From positions 1-64,000 of the forward strand of contig JAIYDS010000118.1 of assembly GCA_027487385.1 (NCBI GenBank): a stretch of DNA of 64,000 bases, in the 5' to 3' direction. A model generated the notes under the pieces. The model made no database searches. It was given only the letters and a program-made list of their open reading frames with translations, and was not told where the DNA came from. The stretch comes from Acetobacteraceae bacterium. GTDB lineage: Bacteria > Pseudomonadota > Alphaproteobacteria > Acetobacterales > Acetobacteraceae. Positions 34,301 through 43,362 of this stretch are shown here, in pieces. A program made the position numbers and the translations under genes. Positions within the stretch are counted from its first letter, which is position 1. Each line of letters begins with the position of its first letter.

Positions 34301-36088
34301 GATGATCTTGCCGTTGCCGAGCGCGCGCAGCCCGGAGGCATAGCTGCTGTCGATGCCGGGGTTGATGTCCTTGAAGAGGCTGGTCCCCGCGGCCGTGCCG
34401 TCGGTGATCCAGAGCTCGAAGCCGTTCGGGCCGTCCCCGGCCGTGAACAGGGCGGTGCCGTCACCCAGGGCGACGAATTCGCCAGGATAGGATGACGCGG
34501 TGCCCAAATTGATGTCCTTGAGCAGGCTGGTGCCGGCGGCGGTGCCGTCGGTCACCCAGAGCTCCGCGCCGTGATCGGCGGTGGACGCGGCGAACAGCGT
34601 GACGCCGGCGGCCAGCTTGAAGGCGCCGTGATCATAGCTGGCGCTCAGCCCCTCCAGCAGGGGCACGGTGCCGACGGTGGTGCCATCGGTGATCCAGATC
34701 GCGCCGCCGGTGCCGTCATTGGCGATGAAGAGCGCTTCGCCGGGCGCGATGGTGCCGAAGACATCCGGGTTCCCGCCCAGATTGGGCGTAGCCTGGACGT
34801 TCACATCCACGACGAGATGCGTGCCGGCGAGGGTGCCATCCGTCACCCAGAGCTCCGCGCCGACCAGCGGATCATCCACGACAAAGAAGGCGGTGCCGTC
34901 GCCATTGGCCACGAAATCGCCCGGGCTGCCGCTGCCCTCGCCGGGGATGAAATCCCGCAGCAGGCTGGTGCCAGCGGCCGTGCCGTCGGTCACCCACAAT
35001 TCGCGGCCATGGATGTCGTCATCGCCGGCGAAGATCGCCCGGCCATTGCCGAGCGAGAGGATTTCCCCGACCGAGGGATAGTAGCTGCCCTGGTCCCCGG
35101 GCTGCAGGTCGAACAGCAGGCTTGTGCCGGCATTCGTGCCGTCGGTGACCCAGATTTCCTGACCGTGCGTGCCGTCACCGGCCTGGAACAGGGCGCGCCC
35201 ATCGCCCAGCGGCGTGATCAGCTGGACACTGCTGCCGTCCGTGCCGGGCGCGATGTCCTGCACCAGGACGGTCCCGGCGGCAGTGCCATCGGTGATCCAC
35301 AGCTCGGCCCCTTCGGCCGTCGTAGTCGCGGTGAAGAGGGCACGGCCATCGCCGAGCGAGGTGAATTGCCTGGGCGACGAATTGGATCCGCCGGCCCGGA
35401 TGTCCAGGACCAGGGCGGTGCCCTCGGCCGTCCCGTCGGTGATCCAGAGTTCCGTCCCTGTGGTCCCGTTATTCGCGGAGAAGAGGATCCGCCCGTCCCC
35501 GAGCGCCGTGAAGCCGGCGGGTGAGCTGGAGACCGAGCCAGTGCGGATATCCGCCAGCAGCGTGGTGCCGGCGACCGTCCCGTCGGTGACCCAGAGTTCG
35601 GTGCCGGCGCTCGTGTCCCGGCCTGCGAAGAGGGCGCGGCCATCGCCCAGGGCGGCAAAGCTGGTCAGACCGCTGCTGCCGGACCCGGCGGACATGTCCG
35701 CAAGCTGGAGGGTGCCGTCCGCGGTGCCGTCGGTCACCCAGAACTCGCGGCCTGTGATGCCGTCATTGGCCTGGAAGACGGCGAGGCCATTGCCCAGTGC
35801 CGTGAAGTCCGCGATGTTCGCGCCATCGCTTCCCGCATGGATATCCTTGACGAGGGTGGTCCCGCCGGTGGTGCCATCCGTCACCCAGAGCTCGGGCCCC
35901 GTGGTGCCGTTCTCCGCGGTGAAGATCGCCTGCCCCCCGCCAAGGAGGGTGAAATTCCTGATCTGGGCGCCATCGATGTTCGGGTGGATGTCCAGGAGGA
36001 GGGAAGTGCCCAGCGCCGTGCCGTCCGAGATCCAAAGCGCCTCGCCATTCACGCCATCATCGGCGCTGAAAAGGAGCTTGTTGGCCAT
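31310..36088 (-). CDS. Giant secreted ELWxxDGT-repeat protein with Ig-like and RTX domains
   Basis: 1592 aa, no N-terminal signal. Residues 1 to about 880 carry 18 copies of an ELWxxDGTxxGT motif spaced about 45-50 residues (probable beta-propeller blades). Two Ig-like domains follow (about 890-1190, each opening with a DTGASDTDN or DNGASDTDD stretch), then three clusters of RTX calcium repeats (GGAGDD, GNDTLNGGAGDDTLTGG, GGAGDDTLTGGGGADLF) and a C-terminal type I secretion signal region (HQVTLMGV ... ANDFIFG). It should leave the cell by a type I exporter, which is not in the window. Role probably adhesive or matrix-associated. It stands alone between IS-laden gaps, a typical acquired cargo position. 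Confidence 0.9.
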   Translation of the reverse strand: MANKLLFSADDGVNGEALWISDGTALGTSLLLDIHPNIDGAQIRNFTLLGGGQAIFTAENGTTGPELWVTDGTTGGTTLVKDIHAGSDGANIADFTALGNGLAVFQANDGITGREFWVTDGTADGTLQLADMSAGSGSSGLTSFAALGDGRALFAGRDTSAGTELWVTDGTVAGTTLLADIRTGSVSSSPAGFTALGDGRILFSANNGTTGTELWITDGTAEGTALVLDIRAGGSNSSPRQFTSLGDGRALFTATTTAEGAELWITDGTAAGTVLVQDIAPGTDGSSVQLITPLGDGRALFQAGDGTHGQEIWVTDGTNAGTSLLFDLQPGDQGSYYPSVGEILSLGNGRAIFAGDDDIHGRELWVTDGTAAGTSLLRDFIPGEGSGSPGDFVANGDGTAFFVVDDPLVGAELWVTDGTLAGTHLVVDVNVQATPNLGGNPDVFGTIAPGEALFIANDGTGGAIWITDGTTVGTVPLLEGLSASYDHGAFKLAAGVTLFAASTADHGAELWVTDGTAAGTSLLKDINLGTASSYPGEFVALGDGTALFTAGDGPNGFELWITDGTAAGTSLFKDINPGIDSSYASGLRALGNGKIIFNADNGTDGSELWVTDGTVDGTVLLKDINPGAAYSAASEFTPIAGNRALFIAADGAGMELWVTDGTAAGTVQVKDINPGAGSSTPQRFASLGNGQTLFKADDGVHGYELWTTDGTAAGTSLVKDIQAGSGHGVGGNGAITALGNGLAVFAANDAISGIELWVTDGTGAGTSLLKDIRVGGYDSRPYMPVALGDGTALFVADDGVHGYELWRTDGTAGGTSLVRDIRPGLEGGLLSAFSLTSLQDGRVMFNANDGVNGPELWVSDGTAAGTVLLRDILGAVTDSAQVQSPFLLPENITPDAPTGLDIAAIFDTGASDTDNLTAATSLTITGFAAPDVLVTLQDGASVVGQVRSHEVTGAWSISPPALSEGVHSFTATALNASANTSGASAALTVRVDSTDPVVTITSAGGAVAAATQTISGTLSDAHAGTTVFIFSDGGATPIGTATVGLGGDWSADVDLGADGTHELVATSTDLAGNLGSSAPVTFTVNTSLPPPILDLASASDNGASDTDDVTGIHTPTLVGTAAANALVSLFDGATLLGTTNANGAGAWSFTTPILAAGAHALSATQSLGEVTSAAALLDLTIDLRLQTGTSGNDVFTFTSEGAFTDALRWVDGLAGIDTLRLNFTANLTDTDFFGLLGLEKITLGETGAQSLVLGANAAQGFGARLEVSATGVASLTLDGSALGAGTNLVATGGAGDDAIIGSAGQDSLTGGLGADLLTGGAGSDTYYVDNAADVIVEQAAGGSDRIIASMDWTLGAEIERLSLAGTAGLRGTGNGLANHLDGNAGANLLDGAAGNDTLNGGAGDDTLTGGSGADIFRVSLGTDLITDLGAGDVLIVAGGGTANATLAAAWTASAGSNNKGTAHLTTAGFEVDLSRATGTSGWSVTNESATGVALIGSARADTLTGGAGDDTLTGGGGADLFVLSQGGQDVVNGFTGVDVISLAGWGIADFAALGAFMSHVGGNTVIHMDASHQVTLMGVAPGTLVANDFIFG

Positions 36089-36131
36089 CCCTGTGTCTCC
36101 GCGGAAAGCATGCCGGGCGACGGAAGCCAGG

Positions 36132-36155
36132 CGTTTCGATATCTGATACCGAAAC
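36132..36155. repeat. Inverted repeat upstream of the giant repeat protein gene
   Basis: GTTTCG (36132-36137) and CGAAAC (36150-36155), 12 bp apart, lie about 45-65 bp before the start codon at 36088. Possible operator or promoter-proximal element. Confidence 0.3.
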
Positions 36156-36498
36156 GAAACACGCGCGGATGTTTCTGAAAAGCCGCGCGAAATTTAATTT
36201 TTGTTATACGGTCTCTTGGCATGGCTCCGCCTGCAGAGCCAAGGGAAGGTGACAGAACGCAAACCAGGCCAGAACCATGGCCTCTTCATCGGTGAACATC
36301 CATTCGCATGGGGACAGCGCCCCGCCCTATCGGGTGGACGCTTCCCCCGGGATGGCCGCCTGGCTCCGCCTTCCTTGAAGCAGCGGGGTGCCCTCCATCG
36401 GCAACTTCGATGGAATGTCTCAAGGCTTTGCTTTGGGGGGATGGGTGAACCGCGCCGAATTTGTTGGGGCCCAAAAAGCTTGAGACGCTGCTGGAGCG

Positions 36499-36690
36499 AT
36501 GACGAGCAGATTTTCGCCAAAGGTTCGCGAAGGAGCTGCGCCCAAGGTGCTGGAACACGATGTGCTGCACGAGTCGCGCTGGGCGACAATCCTCTAGCGC
36601 GCGGCGAAGATGCATTGCATCGCGCACACGCTGAACGAATGGGTGAAGCGGGCGGAGCGTGACACTGGCCGCGCCGGCACAGTTGCCAAA
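36499..36690 (+). pseudogene. IS3-family OrfA remnant with premature stop
   Basis: Starts MTSRFSPKVREG, continues HESRWATIL and hits a TAG at 36595-36597. The same frame then resumes CIAHTLNEWVKRAERDTGR, the helix-turn-helix of IS3 OrfA (compare ESRWA-I...GC-A-TL--WV--AERD). No orfB and no terminal repeats follow. Confidence 0.65.
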
Positions 36691-36837
36691 AGGCTGCGCG
36701 CACAACAGCAAATCAAGACGCTTGCGCGTCCCCGTATCCAAACATCCCAATAGCCCCACAAAACGCATGCAGCTCCAACGAGTGACGGGCGTTTCGTCGT
36801 TCTGTGGCCTCGAAAGCGCAACGCGCGGCCTCCGATG

Positions 36838-37527
36838 TCACCCTTCGCCCTCCATGAGCCGGTACCCCACCCCGGGTTCCGTCCGCAGCAATCCCGCGGC
36901 GGCGCCGAGCTTTGCACGAAGCTGGCCCACATAGACCCGCAGGTACTGACTATCCTCGACATGCGCCGGCCCCCAGATCTCGCCCAGCAACCGACGCTGG
37001 GTGACGACACGGCCGAGATTGCGCGCGAGCGCGACCAGCAACTCCCACTCCCGCGGCGTGAGGGCGAGTTCCTGCCCCGAAACCCGCGCAAGCCGTCGCT
37101 CGAGATCCACCTCCAGCGGGCCTGCGGTGACGAGCGGTGCCGGCGCCTCCATCAACAGCGCCCGTCGCGTCGTCGCGCGCAGCCGGGCGAGCAACTCGGC
37201 CAGGCCGAAGGGCTTTTCGACATAGTCATCGGCACCCGCATCCAGGGCTGCCACCTTCTCCGCCTCGCGGTCGCGTGCGCTCACCACGATGACGGGCACC
37301 TGGCTGAAGGCTCGAAGCCGGGCCAGCGCCTCCTTGCCGTCCATGTCCGGCAAGCCGAGGTCCAGCAGCACGCAGGCGGGGCCGCGCGCGGCGGCCAGGC
37401 GAAGCCCCTCGCGCGCGGTCTCGGCCCGCAGCGGCGCATAGCCGGCCGCCTCCAGCGCGGGGCCGAGGAAGCGATGGATCTGCGGTTCATCATCCACCAC
37501 GAGGATGGAAAGGGGCGCGGCCGTCAT
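36838..37527 (-). CDS. kdpE: KdpE response regulator
   Basis: 229 aa. OmpR/PhoB-type: receiver domain (acidic pair Asp12/Asp13, phospho-acceptor Asp56, Lys in EKPFG) plus winged-helix DNA-binding domain (about 130-225; LTPREWELLVALARN, then RVYVGQLRAKL). It activates kdp expression when KdpD signals low K+ or turgor. The ATG overlaps the kdpD stop by 4 bp. Last gene of the kdp cluster. Confidence 0.95.
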   Translation of the reverse strand: MTAAPLSILVVDDEPQIHRFLGPALEAAGYAPLRAETAREGLRLAAARGPACVLLDLGLPDMDGKEALARLRAFSQVPVIVVSARDREAEKVAALDAGADDYVEKPFGLAELLARLRATTRRALLMEAPAPLVTAGPLEVDLERRLARVSGQELALTPREWELLVALARNLGRVVTQRRLLGEIWGPAHVEDSQYLRVYVGQLRAKLGAAAGLLRTEPGVGYRLMEGEG

Positions 37528-40211
37528 GCGGGGAAGCGCAGTGTGATGCGCGTTCCACGGCCGCTGGCGACGGGGCTTTCGGCGGCAATGCGCCCGCCCA
37601 TCGCCGCCACCAGCCCACGGCAGATGGAGAGGCCGAGCCCGGAGCCCGCCGCGATGTTGTCCGCGCGGGCGGCGCGGTAGAAGGGATCGAAGATGCGGGG
37701 CAGATCCTCAGGCGGGATGCCGGGGCCGTCATCCTCCACGCGCAACATCACCTCCATTCCCTCCCGAGCCGCTGACAGGCGCACCTCCCCCGCCGGCGCC
37801 GAATACTTCAGCGCATTGTCCAGCACATTCTCCAGCACCCGGTCCAGCAGCGCTGGGTCAAGCCGCGGGCGCGGCAGGCTGACGGGCAAATCACGCCGGA
37901 TGCCCCGTCCGGGATGCGTCAGCGCCGCCCGGTCGGCGGCCGCTTCCATCGCTTCGGCCACATCCACCGGCTCGCGGCGAGGCGTAACCAGGCCTGTCTC
38001 CAGTCGCACGATGTCAAGGATGGCGGACATCCAGCGCGCGAGGCGCGTGGCCTCTTCCTCGATGCTGGAGAGCAGGTCGGCGCGGGTGGCCTCGTTCAAC
38101 GCAGGGCCCGTGCTGCGCAGCGTCTCGGCGGCGCCGCGGATGGTGGTCAGTGGCGTTCGCAAGTCATGCCCCAGGCTGGTCAGCAGCGCCGTGCGCAGCG
38201 CCTCCGTCTCGCCGCGCGCGCGGGCATTGGCAGCGATGTCGGCGAGGCGCGCGCGCTCCAGCGCCACGGCGGCCTGGTCCAGCAGGGCTTCGAGCGCGCG
38301 GTCGGCCTCGGGGTCGGGCGCTTCGGCGGCGGGGCGCAGGCCGAGCAGGCCAAGGGTGACGACCTCACCCTCGCGCAGCGCGGTCAGTGGCAGGAAGCGC
38401 CACGCGCTGCTGGGCAGGGTCGCGGTGCCGCGCCCGGCGGCGCGGCCATGGGCCAGGGCCCAGCGCGCGGCCGCCATGGCGTCATCATCAGGTGTCGCAT
38501 CGGCCGGGTATGCGGCACGTGACACGGGCTCGGCCGGCAGTGATCCCCCGCGCGCGAACTGGCCGGGAAGGCTCGATTCCAGGGCTTCGTCCAGCGGCAG
38601 CAACAGGCAGGCGGGTCCGCCGGCGATGCGCGCCGCTTCCTCCACGACCGCGAGCTGCAACTCGGCCATGGAGGCCTGGGCATTCAGCCGGCGCGAGAGC
38701 GCGGCGAGACGCCGCAGTGCGGCGAGGCGCATCGCGGCCGCGCGCACATTGCGGCCGAGCCGCCCCGTGGTGCCTGCCAGGAGGGCCGCCACCGCGCCGA
38801 AGACCACCGCGCCCAGCACATCCTGCGCGGAAGCGATGGTCAGTGTGTAGCGCGGCGGCAGGAAGAGAAAGTTCCAGACAAGGAAGGCCAGCACCGCGCC
38901 CATGCCCGCCCGCAATGGCCCCGCCATGGCGGCGATCGCGACGATGGCGGCGAGGTAAACCATGCCGAAGGCAGCGTCAGGCACCATCCCGTCCAGCACG
39001 GCGCAGGTCAGCGTGGCGCCGCCCACCAGGAGTGGCACCACAAGCCAGGCGGTCCAACCGGGCCAAGCACGGGGCGGTGCCGAGGCGCGTGCGGCTGCCG
39101 GGCTCGGCACCACATGCAGGTTGAATTCCGGCGCCTGGCGAGCGAGCACGGCGATCAGTCGCCGCCCCAGCATGCGCCGCCACCAGGCTGGCGAACCGCG
39201 GCCCAGGATGATGTGCGTCACACGTCGCGCGCGAGCATGGGCGATGATGGCAGAGGGCAGGTCGGTCGCCGTCGTCACTTCGGTCTCGGCGCCCAGTTGC
39301 AGCGCGAGGGCGACGCCAGGGCCGGGATCCTCCGCCTGGCCTGGCTGCTCGACATGCAGCGCCAGGAGCGGCGCGTGAAGCGCATCGGCGAGGCGGCGCG
39401 CCTGGTGCAGGACCGGCTCGGCCGCCGCGCCGCCGGGGATGAGCGCCAGGACGCGCTCGCCCACCGGCCAAGGGCCGGCGACCGCGTTGCGCCGCATCCA
39501 GGAGGTGACATCGGCATCCACCCGGTCCGCCGTGCGGCGCAGCGCCAGCTCGCGCAGGGCGGCCAGCGTGCCCTCCTTGAAGAAGCCGCGCAGCGCGCGC
39601 TCGGCCTGGTCCGGGCGGTAGATCTTTCCCGCGCGCATGCGCTCCAGAAGCTCCGCGGGCGGAATGTCCACCAGCTCCACCGCATCGGCGCCCTTGAGCA
39701 CGGCATCGGGCACCGTCTCGGCGACGCGCACGCCGGTGACACGCGCCACGGCCTCGGCGCTGCTCTCCAGGTGCTGGACATTCATGGTGGTCCAGACCTC
39801 GATGCCGGCGTCGCGCAGCTCCTCCACATCCTGCCAGCGCTTGGCGTGGCGGCTGCCGGGCGCGTTGCTGTGCGCGAGCTCGTCCAGCAGCAGGACGGCC
39901 GGGCGGCGGGCGAGCGCGGCGTCGAGGTCGAATTCGGGCAGCACCTGGCCGCGATAGGCGATGGCGCTGAGGGGCAGGCGGGGCAGGGGGCCGATCGCCG
40001 CCTCGGTCTCGGCGCGCCCATGGGTTTCGACCAGGCCGATCAGCACATCCTGCCCGGCCTGGTGCAGGCGGCGTCCCTCGGCCAGCATCTCGACGGTCTT
40101 GCCGACGCCCGGGGCGGCGCCGAGAAAGACCTTCAGCCGGCCACGCCCCTCCCGCGCCGCCAGCTCCGCCAGGGCGTCAGGGTCAGGGCGCTTGGGCTCG
40201 GCGGGCTGCAT
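37524..40211 (-). CDS. kdpD: KdpD osmosensitive K+ channel sensor kinase
   Basis: 895 aa, full length. KdpD domain with Walker A GAAPGVGKT (31-39) and LLLDELAHSN (Walker B), a USP-like domain (about 240-365), four transmembrane helices of DUF4118 (about 385-490), a GAF-type region (about 500-640) and the kinase core with His682 in SLGHDLRTP and ATP-binding motifs ENVLDNALKYS, DDGPGIP and GSGLGLS. It phosphorylates KdpE. Upstream lie two small membrane ORFs rather than kdpC directly. Confidence 0.95.
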   Translation of the reverse strand: MQPAEPKRPDPDALAELAAREGRGRLKVFLGAAPGVGKTVEMLAEGRRLHQAGQDVLIGLVETHGRAETEAAIGPLPRLPLSAIAYRGQVLPEFDLDAALARRPAVLLLDELAHSNAPGSRHAKRWQDVEELRDAGIEVWTTMNVQHLESSAEAVARVTGVRVAETVPDAVLKGADAVELVDIPPAELLERMRAGKIYRPDQAERALRGFFKEGTLAALRELALRRTADRVDADVTSWMRRNAVAGPWPVGERVLALIPGGAAAEPVLHQARRLADALHAPLLALHVEQPGQAEDPGPGVALALQLGAETEVTTATDLPSAIIAHARARRVTHIILGRGSPAWWRRMLGRRLIAVLARQAPEFNLHVVPSPAAARASAPPRAWPGWTAWLVVPLLVGGATLTCAVLDGMVPDAAFGMVYLAAIVAIAAMAGPLRAGMGAVLAFLVWNFLFLPPRYTLTIASAQDVLGAVVFGAVAALLAGTTGRLGRNVRAAAMRLAALRRLAALSRRLNAQASMAELQLAVVEEAARIAGGPACLLLPLDEALESSLPGQFARGGSLPAEPVSRAAYPADATPDDDAMAAARWALAHGRAAGRGTATLPSSAWRFLPLTALREGEVVTLGLLGLRPAAEAPDPEADRALEALLDQAAVALERARLADIAANARARGETEALRTALLTSLGHDLRTPLTTIRGAAETLRSTGPALNEATRADLLSSIEEEATRLARWMSAILDIVRLETGLVTPRREPVDVAEAMEAAADRAALTHPGRGIRRDLPVSLPRPRLDPALLDRVLENVLDNALKYSAPAGEVRLSAAREGMEVMLRVEDDGPGIPPEDLPRIFDPFYRAARADNIAAGSGLGLSICRGLVAAMGGRIAAESPVASGRGTRITLRFPA

Positions 40212-40235
40212 CGGGCGCGGAGGATAGGCCGCGCG

Positions 40236-40442
40236 TCAGCGGCGGCGCCAGCGCCGGGCCCAGGCCCAGCCGCCGGCCAGGATCGCCGCGCCGCCCACAA
40301 GCCCCAGGGCGAGAGCGGGCCCGGCGGTGAGGCCCGCCAGGCCCTGGATGGTCCAGGCGATGCCGCACCAGGCCATCAGCAGGATCATCACCAGGGCCCA
40401 GACATCCCGTGCGGAGTCCGGGCCGGCGCCACGGCGCCCCAT
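40236..40442 (-). CDS. Small membrane protein between kdpC and kdpD (orf B)
   Basis: 68 aa with two predicted membrane segments (about 14-32 and 38-58) and a basic C-terminus (WARRWRRR). Its ATG overlaps the stop of orf A (ATGA), and it ends 24 bp before kdpD. No family recognised. The overlapping arrangement and the hydrophobic pattern support it as real. It may be an accessory of the Kdp complex or its sensor. Confidence 0.55.
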   Translation of the reverse strand: MGRRGAGPDSARDVWALVMILLMAWCGIAWTIQGLAGLTAGPALALGLVGGAAILAGGWAWARRWRRR

Positions 40443-40672
40443 CACCGGATGGCGAGGCCGCGCGGCAGGCGGCCGCGTCGGCCGCCCAGCCAGCGGGCCA
40501 GGGGCGCGGGCGAAAGCGGCCGCCGCGGCAGGCCGCAACGGGAGAGATCCTGCCCCGCCGAATCGCGACGCCACAGATCGCGCAGCACGCGCGCAAGGGC
40601 CCAGAGCCAAAGCCCGCCCAGGATGGGCGCGAGGGCGAGGAGAAGGTCGTGAAACCGGATCGGGTCTTCCAT
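40442..40672 (-). CDS. Small protein between kdpC and kdpD (orf A)
   Basis: 76 aa: one membrane segment (about 8-28, LLLALAPILGGLWLWAL) followed by an Arg-rich cytoplasmic tail. It starts 105 bp after the kdpC end and overlaps orf B. No known family. Coding status is supported only by the coupled overlap and composition. Confidence 0.45.
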   Translation of the reverse strand: MEDPIRFHDLLLALAPILGGLWLWALARVLRDLWRRDSAGQDLSRCGLPRRPLSPAPLARWLGGRRGRLPRGLAIR

Positions 40673-40777
40673 GGGTCCTGGCAGGCTCCGGGCCTGCGTG
40701 CTGGAGGGAGCCGGACCATGGCGCCAAGCCGCGCAAGGGCGCGATGGGAAAGGCCGTGGGCCGGTGTAAGCGCGGCA

Positions 40778-41308
40778 TCAACGCAGCGCCTCAAGCGCCA
40801 GGTTCAGCCGCAGCACGTTCACCCGCGGCTCGCCCAGCAGGCCGAACTCTCGGCCTTCGGCCTGCCTCGCCACCAACTCGGCCAGATGCCGCGTCGGCAG
40901 GCCGCGGGCGGCCGCGATCCGCGCCACCTGGCCCTGCGCGTTTTCCAGGCTGATATGGGGATCGAGGCCGGAGCCGCTGGCCGTCACCGCATCGGCCGGC
41001 ACGTCCCGCGCGCCGGCGAGTCGCTCCGTGACCGCCGTCAGCAGTGCGGCACTGGTCGGGCCGAGCTGCGAGGCCGCCGAGGCACTGGCATCATAGCCTG
41101 CCGCCGAGGGGCGGCCGTGGAACCAGCGGTCGCCTTCGAAATTCTGCCCCACCAGCGCGGAGCCCACCACCTGGCCCTCCCGCCGGACCAGGCTGCCGCC
41201 GGCCTGTTCGGGCAGCACCAGCCCGGCCAGCGCGGTGACACCAAGCGGGACGATCACGCCCAGCAGCAGCGTGGCGCCGAGCAGCAGGGAGAGAAGCGGA
41301 CGCAACAT
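40778..41308 (-). CDS. kdpC: KdpC subunit of the K+-transporting ATPase
   Basis: 176 aa. A single N-terminal transmembrane helix (about 5-30) is followed by the periplasmic KdpC domain (QNFEGDRWFHGRPSAAGYD, then PADAVTASGSGLDPHISLENA, then RVNVLRLNLAL). It stabilises the KdpA-KdpB complex. 3 bp separate it from the kdpB stop. Confidence 0.96.
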   Translation of the reverse strand: MLRPLLSLLLGATLLLGVIVPLGVTALAGLVLPEQAGGSLVRREGQVVGSALVGQNFEGDRWFHGRPSAAGYDASASAASQLGPTSAALLTAVTERLAGARDVPADAVTASGSGLDPHISLENAQGQVARIAAARGLPTRHLAELVARQAEGREFGLLGEPRVNVLRLNLALEALR

Positions 41309-41311
41309 GGT

Positions 41312-43351
41312 TCAGGCCACTCCGATGACGGTCAGGATAACGTCGATGATCTTGATGCCGATGAAGGGCGCGATGAGGCCGCCAAGCCCATAGACCAGGA
41401 GGTTCCGCCGCAGCAGAGCCGCCGCGCCGATCGGCGCATAGCCCACGCCACGCAGCGCCAGCGGCACCAATGCCACGATGATCAGCGCGTTGAAGATCAC
41501 CGCCGAGAGGATGGCGCTTTGCGGGCTGGTGAGGCCCATCACGTTCAGTGCGGCGAGGCCCGGATATTGCGCCACGAAGATCGCGGGCAGGATCGCAAAG
41601 TACTTCGCCACGTCATTGGCGATGGAGAAGGTGGTGAGTGCGCCGCGGGTGATGAGCAGCTGCTTGCCGATCTCCACCACCTCGATCAGCTTCGTCGGGT
41701 CGCTGTCGAGGTCCACCATGTTGCCGGCCTCACGCGCGGCCTGGGTGCCGGTCTGCATGGCCAGCCCCACATCGGCCTGGGCGAGGGCCGGCGCGTCATT
41801 CGTGCCGTCGCCCGCCATGGCGACGAGGCGGCCTTCCGCCTGCTGGGCGCGGATGTAGTCAAGCTTCTGCTGCGGCTTCGCTTCGGCCAGGAAGTCGTCC
41901 ACGCCGGCCTCGACCGCGATGGCGGCGGCGGTGAGGCGGTTGTCGCCCGTCACCATCACGGTGCGGATGCCCATGCGGCGGAGTTCAGCGAAGCGCTCGC
42001 GCATGCCGGGCTTCACGATGTCCTTCAGCTCGATGGCGCCGAGGATGCGGCCATCCTTTGCCACGGCCAGCGGCGTGGCGCCGGTGCGGGCGATGCGGTC
42101 CATTCCCGCCGCCAATTCGGGCGGGATGGCGACACCGAGCGTGGCGGCGAGGCTGTCCACCGCGCCCTTGCGATAGGCCCCCGCCTTCGGGTCGTTGGCC
42201 GGGAGGTCCATGCCCGAGATGCGCGTCTGCGCGGTGAAGGGAACTGCGCGCGCACCCTCGGGCGTGGCGGCGATGATGCCGAAATGCTCGCGGGCGAAGG
42301 CCAGGATGCTGCGGCCTTCGGGCGTCTCGTCAGCCAGGCTTGCCAGCACGGCAGCTTCCGCGACCTGCGCCTCGCTCACGCCCGGCGCGGGCAGGAAGGC
42401 GGCGGCCTGGCGGTTGCCGAAGGTGATGGTGCCGGTCTTGTCCAGCAGCAGCACATCCACATCACCCGCCGCCTCCACCGCGCGGCCGGAGGTGGCCAGC
42501 ACGTTGAAGCGCACCAGGCGGTCCATCCCCGCGATGCCGATGGCCGAGAGCAGGCCGCCGATGGTGGTCGGGATCAGCGTGACCAGCAGCGCGGCCAGCA
42601 CCACCACGGAGGGCACCGCGCCGCTGTAGCTGGCGAAGCCCACCAGTGTGACCACGGCGATGAGGAAGATGAGCGTCATCCCCGCCAGCAGGATGTCGAG
42701 CGCGATCTCGTTCGGGGTCTTCTGGCGCGAGGCGCCTTCCACCATGGCGATCATGCGGTCCAGGAAGGTGCCGCCGGCTTCCGCGGTGATGCGGACCAGG
42801 ATGCGGTCGCTCACCACCAGCGTGCCGCCGGTGACGGCGCTGCGGTCGCCACCGGCCTCGCGGATCACGGGCGCGCTTTCGCCGGTCACAGCGCTCTCGT
42901 TCACGCTGGCGATGCCCTGGATGATCTCACCATCCGAGGGGATGATCTCGCCCGCCTCGACCAGTACATGGTCGCCGCGCTTCAGCTCGGCCGCCGGGCG
43001 GGGGAGGGTGAGGCTGGGGTCCTCGGGCAGCGGCACGTAGCGGGCCATGGTCTCGCCGCGGGCGGCGCGCAGCGAGGCGGCGCGCGCCTTGCCACGGCCC
43101 TCCGCCACGGCTTCGGCGAAGGTGGCAAACAGCACCGTCAGCCAGAGCCAGGCGGCCACGCTTGCCTGGAAGGCGAAGGGGTGGCCCAGCACGGCATCGC
43201 GCACCGCCAGCAGCGTGACGAGGATGGAGACCACCTCCGTCATGAAGATGACCGGGTTGCGCACCAGGTGGCGCGGGTTGAGCTTGAGCACGGCGTCGAG
43301 CGCGGCGCGGCGGAGGATGGCGCCGTCGAAGAGCGCGATCTGGGTTTGCAT
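41312..43351 (-). CDS. kdpB: KdpB catalytic P-type ATPase subunit
   Basis: 679 aa. The phosphorylated Asp304 lies in DKTGTITFG; the TGES actuator motif is near 156-159, and TGDN and [10 protein letters not shown] hinge motifs follow. Seven transmembrane segments. It energises K+ uptake through KdpA. The start at 43351 ([10 protein letters not shown]) has GAAGG 8 bp upstream; the longer frame to 44263 is antisense-free overlap with kdpA and is rejected. Confidence 0.97.
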   Translation of the reverse strand: MQTQIALFDGAILRRAALDAVLKLNPRHLVRNPVIFMTEVVSILVTLLAVRDAVLGHPFAFQASVAAWLWLTVLFATFAEAVAEGRGKARAASLRAARGETMARYVPLPEDPSLTLPRPAAELKRGDHVLVEAGEIIPSDGEIIQGIASVNESAVTGESAPVIREAGGDRSAVTGGTLVVSDRILVRITAEAGGTFLDRMIAMVEGASRQKTPNEIALDILLAGMTLIFLIAVVTLVGFASYSGAVPSVVVLAALLVTLIPTTIGGLLSAIGIAGMDRLVRFNVLATSGRAVEAAGDVDVLLLDKTGTITFGNRQAAAFLPAPGVSEAQVAEAAVLASLADETPEGRSILAFAREHFGIIAATPEGARAVPFTAQTRISGMDLPANDPKAGAYRKGAVDSLAATLGVAIPPELAAGMDRIARTGATPLAVAKDGRILGAIELKDIVKPGMRERFAELRRMGIRTVMVTGDNRLTAAAIAVEAGVDDFLAEAKPQQKLDYIRAQQAEGRLVAMAGDGTNDAPALAQADVGLAMQTGTQAAREAGNMVDLDSDPTKLIEVVEIGKQLLITRGALTTFSIANDVAKYFAILPAIFVAQYPGLAALNVMGLTSPQSAILSAVIFNALIIVALVPLALRGVGYAPIGAAALLRRNLLVYGLGGLIAPFIGIKIIDVILTVIGVA

Positions 43352-43362
43352 GGAGGGGGCCT

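Larger units (their letters stand above)
36089..36837. other. Gap with IS3 remnant and third tRNA-end scar
   Basis: 749 bp. It contains the promoter region of the repeat protein, a decayed IS3 orfA (36499-36690) and a copy of the tRNA-fMet acceptor end and its downstream flank (36728-36805, compare 4171-4250). The part from 36200 to 36490 shows no gene I can support. Confidence 0.55.
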
